A stretch of 64,000 nucleotides of DNA from Mycobacterium sp. GA-1285. Lineage in GTDB: Bacteria > Actinomycetota > Actinomycetes > Mycobacteriales > Mycobacteriaceae. The notes beneath the pieces are model-generated. The model saw only the letters and a program-made list of their open reading frames with translations. It was not told where the DNA came from and ran no database searches. The stretch is taken from assembly GCF_001499905.1 (NCBI RefSeq), contig NZ_LQIS01000005.1, positions 62,001 to 126,000 of the forward strand, read 5' to 3'. The position numbers and the translations under genes were made by a program. Shown here in pieces: positions 33,371 to 41,423 of this stretch (within the stretch, counting starts at the first letter, position 1; each line of letters starts with the position of its first letter).

Positions 33371-34179
33371 GAAGCCTCCACCGATTCGAGCCGTTGCCAC
33401 TGCGCTGGACGCTTCTCCCGCCACGCCCGCACTCCCTCGGCATGGTCGGGGTGGTCCCGCAACCGCCAGATCTCCTCTGTTGCCGCCGCCTTGGCCTCGG
33501 AGAGGCCGACTTCCAGCGAGTGCCACAACGCCTTCTTGGTCGCCCGCATCGCGGTGGGCGAGTTGGTCGCGATCGCCGCGGCGAGCTGGTCGGCCTCAGC
33601 ACGGAGCCGGTCGGCGGGCACGACCTGTGAGACGATGCCCAATTCGTATGCGCGCTGCACCGAGATCCGCTCGCCATTGCCGCTCAACGTCATTCGGGTG
33701 ATGGCCTCCATCGGTGACTTACGCAGGAGGGTGATCGCCTCGTACGCGACCGCCTGCCCCACCGAGACGTGCGGGTCGACGAACGACGCCGCCTCCGCAG
33801 CGATCACGATGTCCGCGTCGGCCACCAGATGCAGACCACCGCCCGCGCACACCCCGTTCACCGCCGCGATCACCGGCTTCCACACTCCGCAATGCCACGA
33901 GGAGATCTTCAGCTCCGCGTCACGTGTGCGGCGCGAATGACGCCGCATGGCCTGCTTGTCGTGGGCGACCTGCACCACGTCCATTCCGGTGCAGAACGCC
34001 TTGCCGTTCGCGGCGTTGACGATGACGCGCACATCGGGATCCGCGTCCAGCTCTGCCCACGCGGCCTCTAGTTCGTCCAGCATCAACGCGTCGAACGCAT
34101 TGCCGGCCTCGGGCCGATTCAGCACGAGCCACCCGATGCCGTCGGAGCTGTCGACGATCAACCGCGCATATTCGGTCAC
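33367..34179 (-). CDS. Enoyl-CoA hydratase/isomerase family protein
   Basis: This is a 270-residue crotonase-fold protein. NGVCAGGGLHLVADADIVIA forms the oxyanion hole, WLVLNRPEAGNAFDALM the N-terminal strand-helix, and FVDPHVSVGQAVAYEAI the helix preceding the second catalytic position. The GTG at 34179 overlaps the ACAD stop; the ATG-type start 36 bases earlier would lie inside the ACAD. It is a tandem paralogue of the 32570 gene, so the two may form mixed hexamers or act on consecutive intermediates. Confidence 0.92.
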   Translation of the reverse strand: MTEYARLIVDSSDGIGWLVLNRPEAGNAFDALMLDELEAAWAELDADPDVRVIVNAANGKAFCTGMDVVQVAHDKQAMRRHSRRTRDAELKISSWHCGVWKPVIAAVNGVCAGGGLHLVADADIVIAAEAASFVDPHVSVGQAVAYEAITLLRKSPMEAITRMTLSGNGERISVQRAYELGIVSQVVPADRLRAEADQLAAAIATNSPTAMRATKKALWHSLEVGLSEAKAAATEEIWRLRDHPDHAEGVRAWREKRPAQWQRLESVEAS

Positions 34180-35423
34180 GAGCGTGGAATCTCTCGCCAG
34201 GGCTTGCCTTTCCACGGGTCGGGCTCCTTGGGTAGACCGAGTACACGCTCACCGAGGATGTTCTTGTTGATATCGGTCGTACCGCCCTCGGTGCCGTTGG
34301 CGAGGCTGCGCATCATGCCGTGCACTTCGCGAGGCATCGCGTCCGGATCGTCGGTCGCGGCCCACGCCACCGCCGCGGTGCCCAACAGGTCGACCATCAG
34401 GTCCTGGATCTGCTGGTTGAGCGTGGCTTGGTGGACTTTGCCGATCGAGGAAGCCGCGCCGGGAGACTGACCGGCCGAGAGCGCCGCGCGCACACGCGCG
34501 TTGGTCCATCCGCGGATCTGCTCTTGAGCCCAGAGCCGCATGATCTTGTTGCGTACCACGGGGTCGTCCCACCGACCCGTTTCCTTGGCCAGTGAGATCA
34601 GCCGTTCCGCGCTGGACCCCCCGAGCCGGCCCATGCCGCCGGATCCGGAGCCCGAGACCATCTGGCGCTCGCTCGACAAGGTCGACGCGCTGACCCGCCA
34701 TCCGTCGTTGACGTCTCCCACCCGATGAGCGTCGGGCACGCGCGCGCCGTCGAGGAAGACTTCGTTGAACTCCGCCTCGCCGGTGATCTGGCGCAGCGGC
34801 CGCACGTCGACGCCGGGTTGGCGCATGTCGAGCAGAAAGTACGTGATGCCTTTGTGTTTCGGCTGATCGGGGTCCGTACGGGCCAGCAGGATCGCGAAGT
34901 CCGCTTCATCTGCCCAGGTCGTCCACACCTTCTGTCCGGAGATCACCCAGTGGTCTCCGTCGCGCACCGCCCGGGTCGCCAGCGAGGCGAGGTCCGAGCC
35001 GGCCCCGGGTTCGCTGAACAGCTGACACCACTTCTCCTCGTTGCGGACGATGGGCGGCAGAAAGCGCCGCCGTTGCTCTTCGGTTCCGTGGCTGAACAGC
35101 GCCGCGGCAGCGTTGTTCAGGCCCAACGGATTGAGGCGGGTCAGCCGTAGTGGTGCGAGCACGCTCTCGATGGCGCGAGCGACGTCGTTCCCGATTCCGA
35201 GACCGCCGTGTTCGGGTCGCCAAGTCGGTGCCACGAGACCGGAGCGGGCGAAGGCCGGATACCAGTCCCGGTAATCCTGTGGCGTGCGCACGGCCCGCAA
35301 CGCGGCGGACCCCTCGACCGCCGCCGCTCGCCACTCGGACGGCACCTCTGCCTCGACCCACTGCCGAACCACCGCGACGGCGTCGTCGGCGGTGGTCTCG
35401 GCGGTGATCGGCAGTGGTGTCAT
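34176..35423 (-). CDS. Acyl-CoA dehydrogenase
   Basis: This is a 415-residue ACAD. WRPEHGGLGIGNDVARAIE, QLFSEPGAGSDLASLATRAV, SGQKVWTTWADEADFAILLA and NGTEGGTTDINKNILGERVLGL are the FAD and substrate segments in order. The start is ATG 35423 with GAGGCGGAC upstream; the longer open frame begins inside the ECH gene and is not used. It sits third in the MaoC-ECH-ACAD-ECH-ECH-ligase operon. This size and C-terminal motif match the larger, catalytic FadE subunits, but no short partner is adjacent. Confidence 0.93.
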   Translation of the reverse strand: MTPLPITAETTADDAVAVVRQWVEAEVPSEWRAAAVEGSAALRAVRTPQDYRDWYPAFARSGLVAPTWRPEHGGLGIGNDVARAIESVLAPLRLTRLNPLGLNNAAAALFSHGTEEQRRRFLPPIVRNEEKWCQLFSEPGAGSDLASLATRAVRDGDHWVISGQKVWTTWADEADFAILLARTDPDQPKHKGITYFLLDMRQPGVDVRPLRQITGEAEFNEVFLDGARVPDAHRVGDVNDGWRVSASTLSSERQMVSGSGSGGMGRLGGSSAERLISLAKETGRWDDPVVRNKIMRLWAQEQIRGWTNARVRAALSAGQSPGAASSIGKVHQATLNQQIQDLMVDLLGTAAVAWAATDDPDAMPREVHGMMRSLANGTEGGTTDINKNILGERVLGLPKEPDPWKGKPWREIPRS

Positions 35424-35430
35424 GTCCGCC

Positions 35431-36237
35431 TCAACGACCCTTGAATTTTGCGCGTCGCTTGTCCCGGAAGGCGGCCAGACCCTCCTTGAAATCATCGCTG
35501 CGAATGGATAATTCGAGTGCCATCGCCTCATTCTGAAGATGACGATCGAGATCCAGGCCGTTGCCGCTGTGCAGCAGCCACTTGGTGAGTCCGAGCGCCA
35601 CCGTCGGCGCCGCACTCAATCGATCGACGAGGCCCTTTGCCGCATCCTCGAGTTCGGCGTCGGGGTAGGAGCCGTGGATGATGCCCCACTGCGCTGCGGT
35701 GGTCCCGGGCAGTTCCTCGCCGAGCATCAACAGCTGGCGCGTGCGGACCATCCCGACGAGTCGTGGCAGCAGCCAGGCCGCACCGCTGTCGGGCGTGAAG
35801 CCGCGCGCCATGAACGGTTCCCAGAACACGGCATTTTCGGCCGCGACGCAGAAGTCCGACGCCAAGGCGATGTGGAAACCCAATCCGGCAGCCCAGCCGC
35901 GAACCACAGCGACGACAGGCACCTGAGTCTCGAGCAGCAAGGCAATGAGCCTGTTGGCTTTGTTGGGTAGCCGTCGCTGCGTGCTTCCCACGCGGGGTTT
36001 GCGTTCCGACTTGGCGTTGTTGGCCACCAGATCGGAGCCGGCGCAGAAGTCCGGACCTTCGGCGTCGACCCGGATGACACGGACCGATTCATCGGTTCCG
36101 GAGCGGACCAGGTGCCCGATCATCGCGTCGAGCATGGTGTCATCGACCGCGTTTCGACGTTGAGGCCGGTCCAGGGTCAGCCGCAGAACCGGCCCCTGTT
36201 GTTCGGCCCGAAGTCCGGGAACGCTCGAGTACGTCAC
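35431..36237 (-). CDS. Enoyl-CoA hydratase/isomerase family protein
   Basis: This is a 268-residue crotonase. The N-terminus LRLTLDRPQRRNAVDDTMLD, the oxyanion segment VRGWAAGLGFHIALASDFCV and EPFMARGFTPDSGAAWLLPR are as in EchA proteins; the sequence PDSGAAWLLPR matches members that lack a second Glu, so an isomerase or hydrolase role is possible. The C-terminal AAFRDKRRAKFKGR tail is standard. It lies 7 bp from both neighbours in the operon. Confidence 0.92.
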   Translation of the reverse strand: MTYSSVPGLRAEQQGPVLRLTLDRPQRRNAVDDTMLDAMIGHLVRSGTDESVRVIRVDAEGPDFCAGSDLVANNAKSERKPRVGSTQRRLPNKANRLIALLLETQVPVVAVVRGWAAGLGFHIALASDFCVAAENAVFWEPFMARGFTPDSGAAWLLPRLVGMVRTRQLLMLGEELPGTTAAQWGIIHGSYPDAELEDAAKGLVDRLSAAPTVALGLTKWLLHSGNGLDLDRHLQNEAMALELSIRSDDFKEGLAAFRDKRRAKFKGR

Positions 36238-36244
36238 TGCTGGC

Positions 36245-37504
36245 TCAACGCTCGGCGAACCGGTCTGAGACGACCGTCAACAGATCGGCGAGGTTGGTTG
36301 CCCCGCCGGGTGGTTCCGGCAGGCGTATGGGGCCGTGCCTTCTGCTGGGCAGCAGAATGGTGGCGTGTCCCGGCGTCGTCACCTGGCCGCGATGATTGGT
36401 CGCCGCGAGATTCAGGTCGACCGCTGGGCGTTCACCGTCGGCGAGGTACTTGCGGGTGACGGTGCCGGTGATGGTGTGCAGATCGCCGACGTAGTTGAAC
36501 AACCGGAACTCGCAATCCAGCTTCCACAGCCAGCCGTCGTCACCCATCCAGTCGGTGCACAGATGGATGAGCCACGTCTCGCGCATGCGCCCGTAGTCGA
36601 ATGTCGTCGGGTTGCCCGCGTTGCGCGCGGCGCCCGGGTCCCAGTGCACGCGCTGTTGGACGTCGGGGACACCGTGCTCGTTGAGTGTGTAGAACCGCGG
36701 AATCCGTTGCCTGTTGCGCCAGGCCAGTCGCAGGGGCCGCACCCCGTACATGCCCATGCCCATGCCGACGTGCCAGCACACCATGTCGGTGACGGTGAGC
36801 GGACCCTTGGTGAGCGGGCCGATTTCGTCTCCCTCTGCGATGTCCTCCCACCACCGCGGTTCGGTGCCCCGGGGTGCCTCGCGTGCGTACCGCGCGTCGA
36901 TCTCGGCGATCTCGTCGGCGCTCCACGTCTTGAGCTCCACGGCCTCGTACTTCTTGCGTCCCCTGGCCTTGCTGCGCTCGGTGCGGATCATGTTGCGGTA
37001 CTGGCCGCCGAGGAGGACCCCGCCCTCGTCCTGGAATACCTGCGCCGACCATTCGTGCACAGCGCGGGCGGCGAACTCGCTGCTCTTGTCCAGTGCGGCG
37101 ACAAGGGCGTTGCGCCGGAAAATCCGGCGGTTCGCCCGCAGCGGCGCCCACCACTCGCGCGACGAGGCAGCATAGAAAGCGTGGACGCCGCGCAGCGGGT
37201 CACCGGTCGTCAGTTCCCGATCATGCTCGGAGAGTTCGGTGACCTCGTCCTCGCCGATCAGGGTGTCGCCGCCGATCAGTGCGGGCGGCGCGATCGGTTC
37301 ACCCCAGACCGATTTCGTCGCGTATTCGGGCTCGGACCACAGCGGGTTGGCGTCGCCGTAGCTTTCCGCGACGATCCGGAACGTGTCTTCGTTTGGCCGA
37401 CGGTAATGCGGCGGTTGGGTGTGCGGGACGGCGACGCCGATGCGGGCGCGTAACCTGGCCAGACCCTCATCCGTGATATGGCCCGTTGCCGAGGACTGGG
37501 TCAC
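36245..37504 (-). CDS. MaoC-fold (FAS1-like dehydratase domain) protein, long form
   Basis: This is a 419-residue double hot-dog protein. The N-terminal half carries the FAS1-like dehydratase domain (FRIVAESYGDANPLWSEPEY, WGEPIAPPALIGG) and the C-terminal half a MaoC-like domain (ITGTVTRKYL, LAATNHRGQVTTPGHATILL). The protein should be a complete (R)-hydratase in one chain. The start is the GTG at 37504, with AGGAGG five bases before it; a 15-bp tandem duplication just upstream repeats this ribosome site in frame. It is the first gene of the operon. Confidence 0.85.
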   Translation of the reverse strand: MTQSSATGHITDEGLARLRARIGVAVPHTQPPHYRRPNEDTFRIVAESYGDANPLWSEPEYATKSVWGEPIAPPALIGGDTLIGEDEVTELSEHDRELTTGDPLRGVHAFYAASSREWWAPLRANRRIFRRNALVAALDKSSEFAARAVHEWSAQVFQDEGGVLLGGQYRNMIRTERSKARGRKKYEAVELKTWSADEIAEIDARYAREAPRGTEPRWWEDIAEGDEIGPLTKGPLTVTDMVCWHVGMGMGMYGVRPLRLAWRNRQRIPRFYTLNEHGVPDVQQRVHWDPGAARNAGNPTTFDYGRMRETWLIHLCTDWMGDDGWLWKLDCEFRLFNYVGDLHTITGTVTRKYLADGERPAVDLNLAATNHRGQVTTPGHATILLPSRRHGPIRLPEPPGGATNLADLLTVVSDRFAER

Positions 37505-37508
37505 GCAT

Positions 37509-37538
37509 GCCTCCTCAGTTCGGGCCTCCTCAGTTCGG
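37509..37538. repeat. 15-bp perfect tandem duplication carrying the ribosome site
   Basis: GCCTCCTCAGTTCGG is present twice, head to tail, at 37509-37523 and 37524-37538. On the minus strand each copy holds AGGAGG, so the MaoC gene has two consecutive ribosome sites. Being 15 bp it keeps an open frame and would encode a duplicated TEEAR/TEEAC peptide if an upstream start were used. Confidence 0.75.
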
Positions 37539-37589
37539 CACATAACGTCGGTGGGACCGTCCGCGGAAATTAAGATACCCGAAAAACGG

Positions 37590-37604
37590 AAACGTCGTTA
37601 ACGC
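37590..37604. promoter_or_regulatory. AAACGTCGTTAACGC promoter element
   Basis: This sequence ends 4 bp before the GTG of the ECH gene at 37609 and matches, with one base missing, AAACGTTCGTTAACGC at 3165-3180 upstream of the CoA transferase. Its core CGTTAACG is a palindrome. Confidence 0.35.
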
Positions 37605-37608
37605 AGGG

Positions 37609-38427
37609 GTGAGCGAGTTGGCTCAAGAGCAGTCGGGCATCGACAGCGCGGTCGGATCTGACGGTGTATGCCGGATCACCATCGATCGCGCGGATTCTGC
37701 AAACTCGTTGTCTCCGTTGGCACGTGACGCTCTCACCGAAGCGTTCGAGAAGGCCGGCGATGATCCGTCCGTGCGTAGCGTGTTGCTGCGAGCGACGGGT
37801 GACCGGCACTTCTGCTCGGGTGCGGGTTTGGGCCCGCAATCGGCAGCGCCCGCCACGGAGAAGAGGCCCGGGGACGTCGCCTTGATGTTGCAGAAGGGTT
37901 ATCAGCGATTGGTCTCGGCTGTGCTCGATTGCGACAAGCCGGTCGTCGCCGCGGTCAAGGGTGCCGCGGCGGGTGCCGGCGCCAGCCTGGTGCTCGCCTG
38001 CGATCTGGTCGTCATGTCGACCGAGGCACGCCTGGTGGAGGCATTCGTACACCGCGGCATACTGCCGGATTCGGGCGCGATACACCTTCTGACCAGGATC
38101 GTCGGATTGCGCAAGGCCACCGAACTCCTGATGCTCGGAGAACCCGTCGACGCCGCGACCTGCGAGCGACTCACCTTGGCGAACCGCGTGGTCGCGCCGG
38201 AGGAGACCGACGCGGTCGCCGAGGAACTGGCCCGTCGCCTGGCCGCAGGCCCCACTGTCATGTTGGCACTGACCAAACGCCTGCTGTCCGTGTCGTCGGA
38301 GTCGGGCCGCGACCGGGCCTTCGAACAAGAGGCTTGGGCGCAGGAGGTGGTGTCGTGGACCGCCGACCTGCAGGAAGGTTTGCGGTCGTTCGCCGAGCGC
38401 CGCCCGCCGATCTTCCAGGGCCGCTGA
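37609..38427 (+). CDS. Enoyl-CoA hydratase/isomerase family protein
   Basis: This is a 272-residue crotonase-fold protein with CRITIDRADSANSLSPLARD at the N-terminus, the oxyanion hole in VKGAAAGAGASLVLACDLVV and VEAFVHRGILPDSGAIHLLT. As at 35431, the second catalytic position is PDSGA, suggesting isomerase or non-hydratase chemistry. The GTG start lies close after the CGTTAACG element and no strong ribosome site is seen. It is divergent from the MaoC operon and convergent with the SDR at 38431, the two stops being 3 bp apart. Confidence 0.92.
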   Translation: MSELAQEQSGIDSAVGSDGVCRITIDRADSANSLSPLARDALTEAFEKAGDDPSVRSVLLRATGDRHFCSGAGLGPQSAAPATEKRPGDVALMLQKGYQRLVSAVLDCDKPVVAAVKGAAAGAGASLVLACDLVVMSTEARLVEAFVHRGILPDSGAIHLLTRIVGLRKATELLMLGEPVDAATCERLTLANRVVAPEETDAVAEELARRLAAGPTVMLALTKRLLSVSSESGRDRAFEQEAWAQEVVSWTADLQEGLRSFAERRPPIFQGR

Positions 38428-38430
38428 CGC

Positions 38431-39330
38431 TCACCCGTTGGCAGGGCCGCCGCGAATGGTGAAGGTCGTGCTGTCGTCGATCTCGTCGATCGACTCGGCC
38501 ACGAATTCAGGTGTGAGTGAGCGGTTCTCGATACCCTTGGTGACACCGATGAACACCCGCGACACCCTGCCCGCGCCCACCGAATAGATGTGAGCGGTGC
38601 GATCACAGTTCCGGTGGGACAGATAGACGACCACGGGCGTCACCAACTCCGGGTCCATCGCCTTGCCTGCCTCGCCCATGATGTCCTCGGTCATCCGGGT
38701 CCGAGCGATCGGAGCGACGGCGTTGACGGCTATGCCGTTTCGCGCACCCTCGATGGCCAGCACATGCATCATCCCGACCAGTCCCATCTTCGCGGCGCCA
38801 TAGTTGGCCTGCCCGAAGTTTCCGAACAGTCCGGTGCCGGAGGTCGTTTGAACGATTCTCCCGTAGTTCTGCTCGCGCATGACGGGCCAGGCGGCGCGCG
38901 TCACGTTGAAGGCGCCGGACAGGTGGACGGATATCACCGCGTCCACCTGTTCGGCGGTCATGTTCTTGAACGCCGCGTCGCGCAGAATGCCCGCGTTGTT
39001 GACGAGGATGTCCAGGCGTCCGAAGGCCTCCATCGCCGCAGCGACGATCGCCGCACCACCGTCCTCGGTCGCGACGGAGTCGCCGTTGGCGATCGCCGTG
39101 CCGCCCGCTGCGGTGATCTCGTCGACGACCGCTTGCGCCGCCGATATCGAAGCGCCTTCTCCGTCGACGGCGGTACCGAGATCGTTGACCACGACGCGGG
39201 CACCTCGGCGGGCGAGTTCGAGTGCGTGACAGCGGCCGAGCCCTCCGCCCGCGCCGGTGACGACGGCAACCTGATCATCGAAAGTCAGGGTCGATGAGCG
39301 CTGGTGCGAAGAGTAATGAGCTGACGCCAT
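38431..39330 (-). CDS. SDR family oxidoreductase (MFE-type 3-hydroxyacyl-CoA dehydrogenase-like)
   Basis: This is a 299-residue SDR longer than FabG, like the dehydrogenase unit of peroxisomal multifunctional enzyme type 2 / 17-beta-HSD4. The cofactor motif is TGAGGGLGRCHALELARRGA, followed by VVVNDLG (an Asp favouring NAD), NNAGILRD, TTSGTGLFGNFGQ and NYGAAKMG (YxxxK). The C-terminal extension after YLSHRNC is characteristic of the MFE-2 type. It would oxidise an (R)-3-hydroxyacyl-CoA, which fits the R-specific MaoC hydratases of the island. ATG 39330 has no ribosome site; the message may be leaderless. Confidence 0.9.
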   Translation of the reverse strand: MASAHYSSHQRSSTLTFDDQVAVVTGAGGGLGRCHALELARRGARVVVNDLGTAVDGEGASISAAQAVVDEITAAGGTAIANGDSVATEDGGAAIVAAAMEAFGRLDILVNNAGILRDAAFKNMTAEQVDAVISVHLSGAFNVTRAAWPVMREQNYGRIVQTTSGTGLFGNFGQANYGAAKMGLVGMMHVLAIEGARNGIAVNAVAPIARTRMTEDIMGEAGKAMDPELVTPVVVYLSHRNCDRTAHIYSVGAGRVSRVFIGVTKGIENRSLTPEFVAESIDEIDDSTTFTIRGGPANG

Positions 39331-39356
39331 GGATGAGAGGTTACATTTACGGGGAC

Positions 39357-39372
39357 GAGAATCTGCATTTGC
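39357..39372. promoter_or_regulatory. Degenerate GAGAA-N6-TTCTC operator
   Basis: GAGAATCTGCATTTGC lies between the divergent SDR (39330) and ligase (39386) starts, so both could be controlled from it. The left half is exact; the right half matches two of the last three arm bases only. Confidence 0.4.
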
Positions 39373-39385
39373 ATCGGAGGACACC

Positions 39386-40945
39386 ATGAGCGCGGCCACC
39401 GAGCTGCTGGGCCACGCAAAACAACGAGCGGGCCACCTCAGGCCTCGATACCGTGCGGCGGGCATCTGGTCGGACCGGCCACTCGACGTCGTACGTGAGG
39501 CCGCCCAGCGGTGCCCCACACGGCCCGCGCTCATCGATCACGACACCGAAATCACCTACGCAGCACTGGATGAACGGGTCGATCAGGCGTCCTGTGCACT
39601 TCGGGACGCCGGTGTCGGCGCGGCGACGCCCGTCGTGGTCGTGGTCGGAAACGACATCGGCTCGGTCGTTGCCGTACACGCGGCGATCCGCGTCGACGCG
39701 GTGGTACTGCTCGTGCCGCACACCGCAGGCGCGACACAGGTCACCGACATCGTGGCCCGCACTGGGGTTCGGTACGGCGTGGCTCCCGACTGGCCGCCCG
39801 CGGCCGAGGCGCCTTTGCGTGACGCCTGTGCCTGGGTCGACACCTCCCCCGCCTCGGACCCGCCGACACCCTTGCGGCCCACGCGGCCTGCCGACGAGCC
39901 GTCCTTCGTCCTCTACACGTCCGGCACGACCTCTCGGCCTAAGGGCGTCATCCATTCGCTGAGCACGCTTGCCAAGGCATCGGCCAACTACATCGCCGCC
40001 GCTGGCCTCGGCCGGGATGACCGCATCTTCCTCATCAGTCCGCTCGGCTCGGTGACCGGTGTGCTGCAGGCGCTGTTCATCGGTCCCATGCTCGCCGTGC
40101 CGGTGGTGCTCGAAGATCGTTGGGATCCCGCCACCACGTGTGATCTTCTGTTGTCCTCCGGCGCAACGTGGTACGGCGGACCGGACCGGCTGCTCGACCG
40201 ACTGCTCGACGAGGCGGTCGCCCGGGGGAGCGTCGTACCTTTGCGGGCGGTGTATCTCGGTGGCACGATGCTCGACCGGCGCATCGTGGAACGGGTCGAG
40301 GACGACTTCGGGATCGTCGTGATGCGGGCGTACGGATCGTCGGAGGTGCCGGTCAGCACGTCGGGTCTACGCGCGGAGAGCAGGGCGGTTCGGCACGCGG
40401 ATGACGGTGTGGCGCTGCAGGACGTCGAGGTTCGCGTCGGGTCGGTGGGGGACCCGACCGAGTGTTGCATCAAGGGCCCGCATGCATTCCTGGGTTACAC
40501 GGACACCGACGACGACGTCGGCGCGTTCGACGGTGAGTGGTTTCGAACCGGTGACGTGGCCGAAGTCAACGGTGACCGGGTGCGCGTCGTCGGCCGCATC
40601 AAGGACATCGTCATCCGCAACGGCATGAAAATTCCGGCGGCCGAGGTCGAGGAGGCGGTGGCACGGATTCCCGGTGTGCGAGAGTGCGCGGCCTACTCCG
40701 TCGCCGACCCGACCACCGGCGAACGGTTGGCCGTGGCCATGGTGCTCGACGATGGCGTCGAGATGTCGCTTGCCGGCGTGGCGGACGCTCTGGTCGGGGA
40801 GGGCCTGCCGAAGTACAAGCTGCCCGAGGAGTTGGTGTTCTGGGACGAGCCCCTGCCGCTGAACGCCAACGGCAAAGTGCAACGCAACACGCTCGACGCG
40901 CGTTCGAAGGGTCGCCCGCGGGTCCTTGCCGACCGCCTTGCGTAA
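39386..40945 (+). CDS. AMP-dependent acyl-CoA synthetase / ligase
   Basis: This is a 519-residue adenylate-forming enzyme. FVLYTSGTTSRPKGVIHS is the phosphate motif, MRAYGSSEVPVSTSG the A5 region, WFRTGDVAEVNGDRVRVVG and GRIKDIVIRNGMKIPAAE the hinge, and LNANGKVQRNTLD the C-terminal Lys motif. The ATG at 39386 is preceded by GGAGG, five bases away, and is preferred to the start 57 bases upstream. It is divergent from the MFE-type SDR and convergent with the DUF35 gene, with a palindromic element in the gap. Confidence 0.94.
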   Translation: MSAATELLGHAKQRAGHLRPRYRAAGIWSDRPLDVVREAAQRCPTRPALIDHDTEITYAALDERVDQASCALRDAGVGAATPVVVVVGNDIGSVVAVHAAIRVDAVVLLVPHTAGATQVTDIVARTGVRYGVAPDWPPAAEAPLRDACAWVDTSPASDPPTPLRPTRPADEPSFVLYTSGTTSRPKGVIHSLSTLAKASANYIAAAGLGRDDRIFLISPLGSVTGVLQALFIGPMLAVPVVLEDRWDPATTCDLLLSSGATWYGGPDRLLDRLLDEAVARGSVVPLRAVYLGGTMLDRRIVERVEDDFGIVVMRAYGSSEVPVSTSGLRAESRAVRHADDGVALQDVEVRVGSVGDPTECCIKGPHAFLGYTDTDDDVGAFDGEWFRTGDVAEVNGDRVRVVGRIKDIVIRNGMKIPAAEVEEAVARIPGVRECAAYSVADPTTGERLAVAMVLDDGVEMSLAGVADALVGEGLPKYKLPEELVFWDEPLPLNANGKVQRNTLDARSKGRPRVLADRLA

Positions 40946-40951
40946 CACGTT

Positions 40952-41014
40952 CCGCGAAATTGCGTTCCAGCAGACATTTACTCGAACTTTTCCTGCCGGA
41001 ATGCAATTTCGCGG
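40952..41014. terminator. 63-bp palindromic element between convergent genes
   Basis: Arms at 40952-40968 and 40998-41014 pair over 17 bp (one G-T wobble) around a 29-nt loop. The element exactly fills the gap between the ligase and DUF35 stops. On the minus strand it aligns without gaps to 17219-17279, sharing the block AAAGTTCGAG and TCTGC within the loop. A bidirectional terminator is likely. Confidence 0.65.
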
Positions 41015-41018
41015 AGGA

Positions 41019-41423
41019 TCAGGGTCGGAAAATCGGTACGACGAATCCGTCGTCGGCCTCGCGGAAGTCGAGCTCGAGTTCCATTCCGGCACGGAGGCTT
41101 TCGACAGGGCAGTCGACGAGCTCCGTCATCAGCCGGGGGCCTTCCGCAAGGTCGACCATGGCGACGATGTAGGGCAGCCGCGTGTCGAAAGGCGCGGCGT
41201 TCTGGTGGACCACGCTCCAGGTGTAGAGGCGTGAGCGTCCGCTGGCCGGGACCAGAATCACATCCTCGCTCCAGCAGTGCGGGCAGAACGGGCGGACGTA
41301 CAGGGAGCTTCGACCGCAGGAGCCGCATCCGTTGAGCATCAGCCTGCCGTCCTGAACCGCCGCCCACCAAGCCTCGCTGTCGCTGTCGATGGTCGGTCGG
41401 TCAGGGCCGCTGGGCGACTGCAT
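41019..41423 (-). CDS. Zn-ribbon/OB-fold (DUF35) protein, second Ltp partner
   Basis: This is a 134-residue DUF35 protein. The N-terminal helix EAWWAAVQDGRLMLNGC leads into a zinc ribbon with CGSC and CPHC, then the OB-fold strands (RSRLYTWSVVHQ, YIVAMVDLAEGPRLMTELV). It is directly downstream of, and overlaps (TGATG), the thiolase-like gene at 41423, forming the same pair as 9687/6947. DUF35 partners bind acyl-CoA and complete the Ltp active site. The ATG at 41423 is chosen on the basis of that overlap. Confidence 0.9.
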   Translation of the reverse strand: MQSPSGPDRPTIDSDSEAWWAAVQDGRLMLNGCGSCGRSSLYVRPFCPHCWSEDVILVPASGRSRLYTWSVVHQNAAPFDTRLPYIVAMVDLAEGPRLMTELVDCPVESLRAGMELELDFREADDGFVVPIFRP

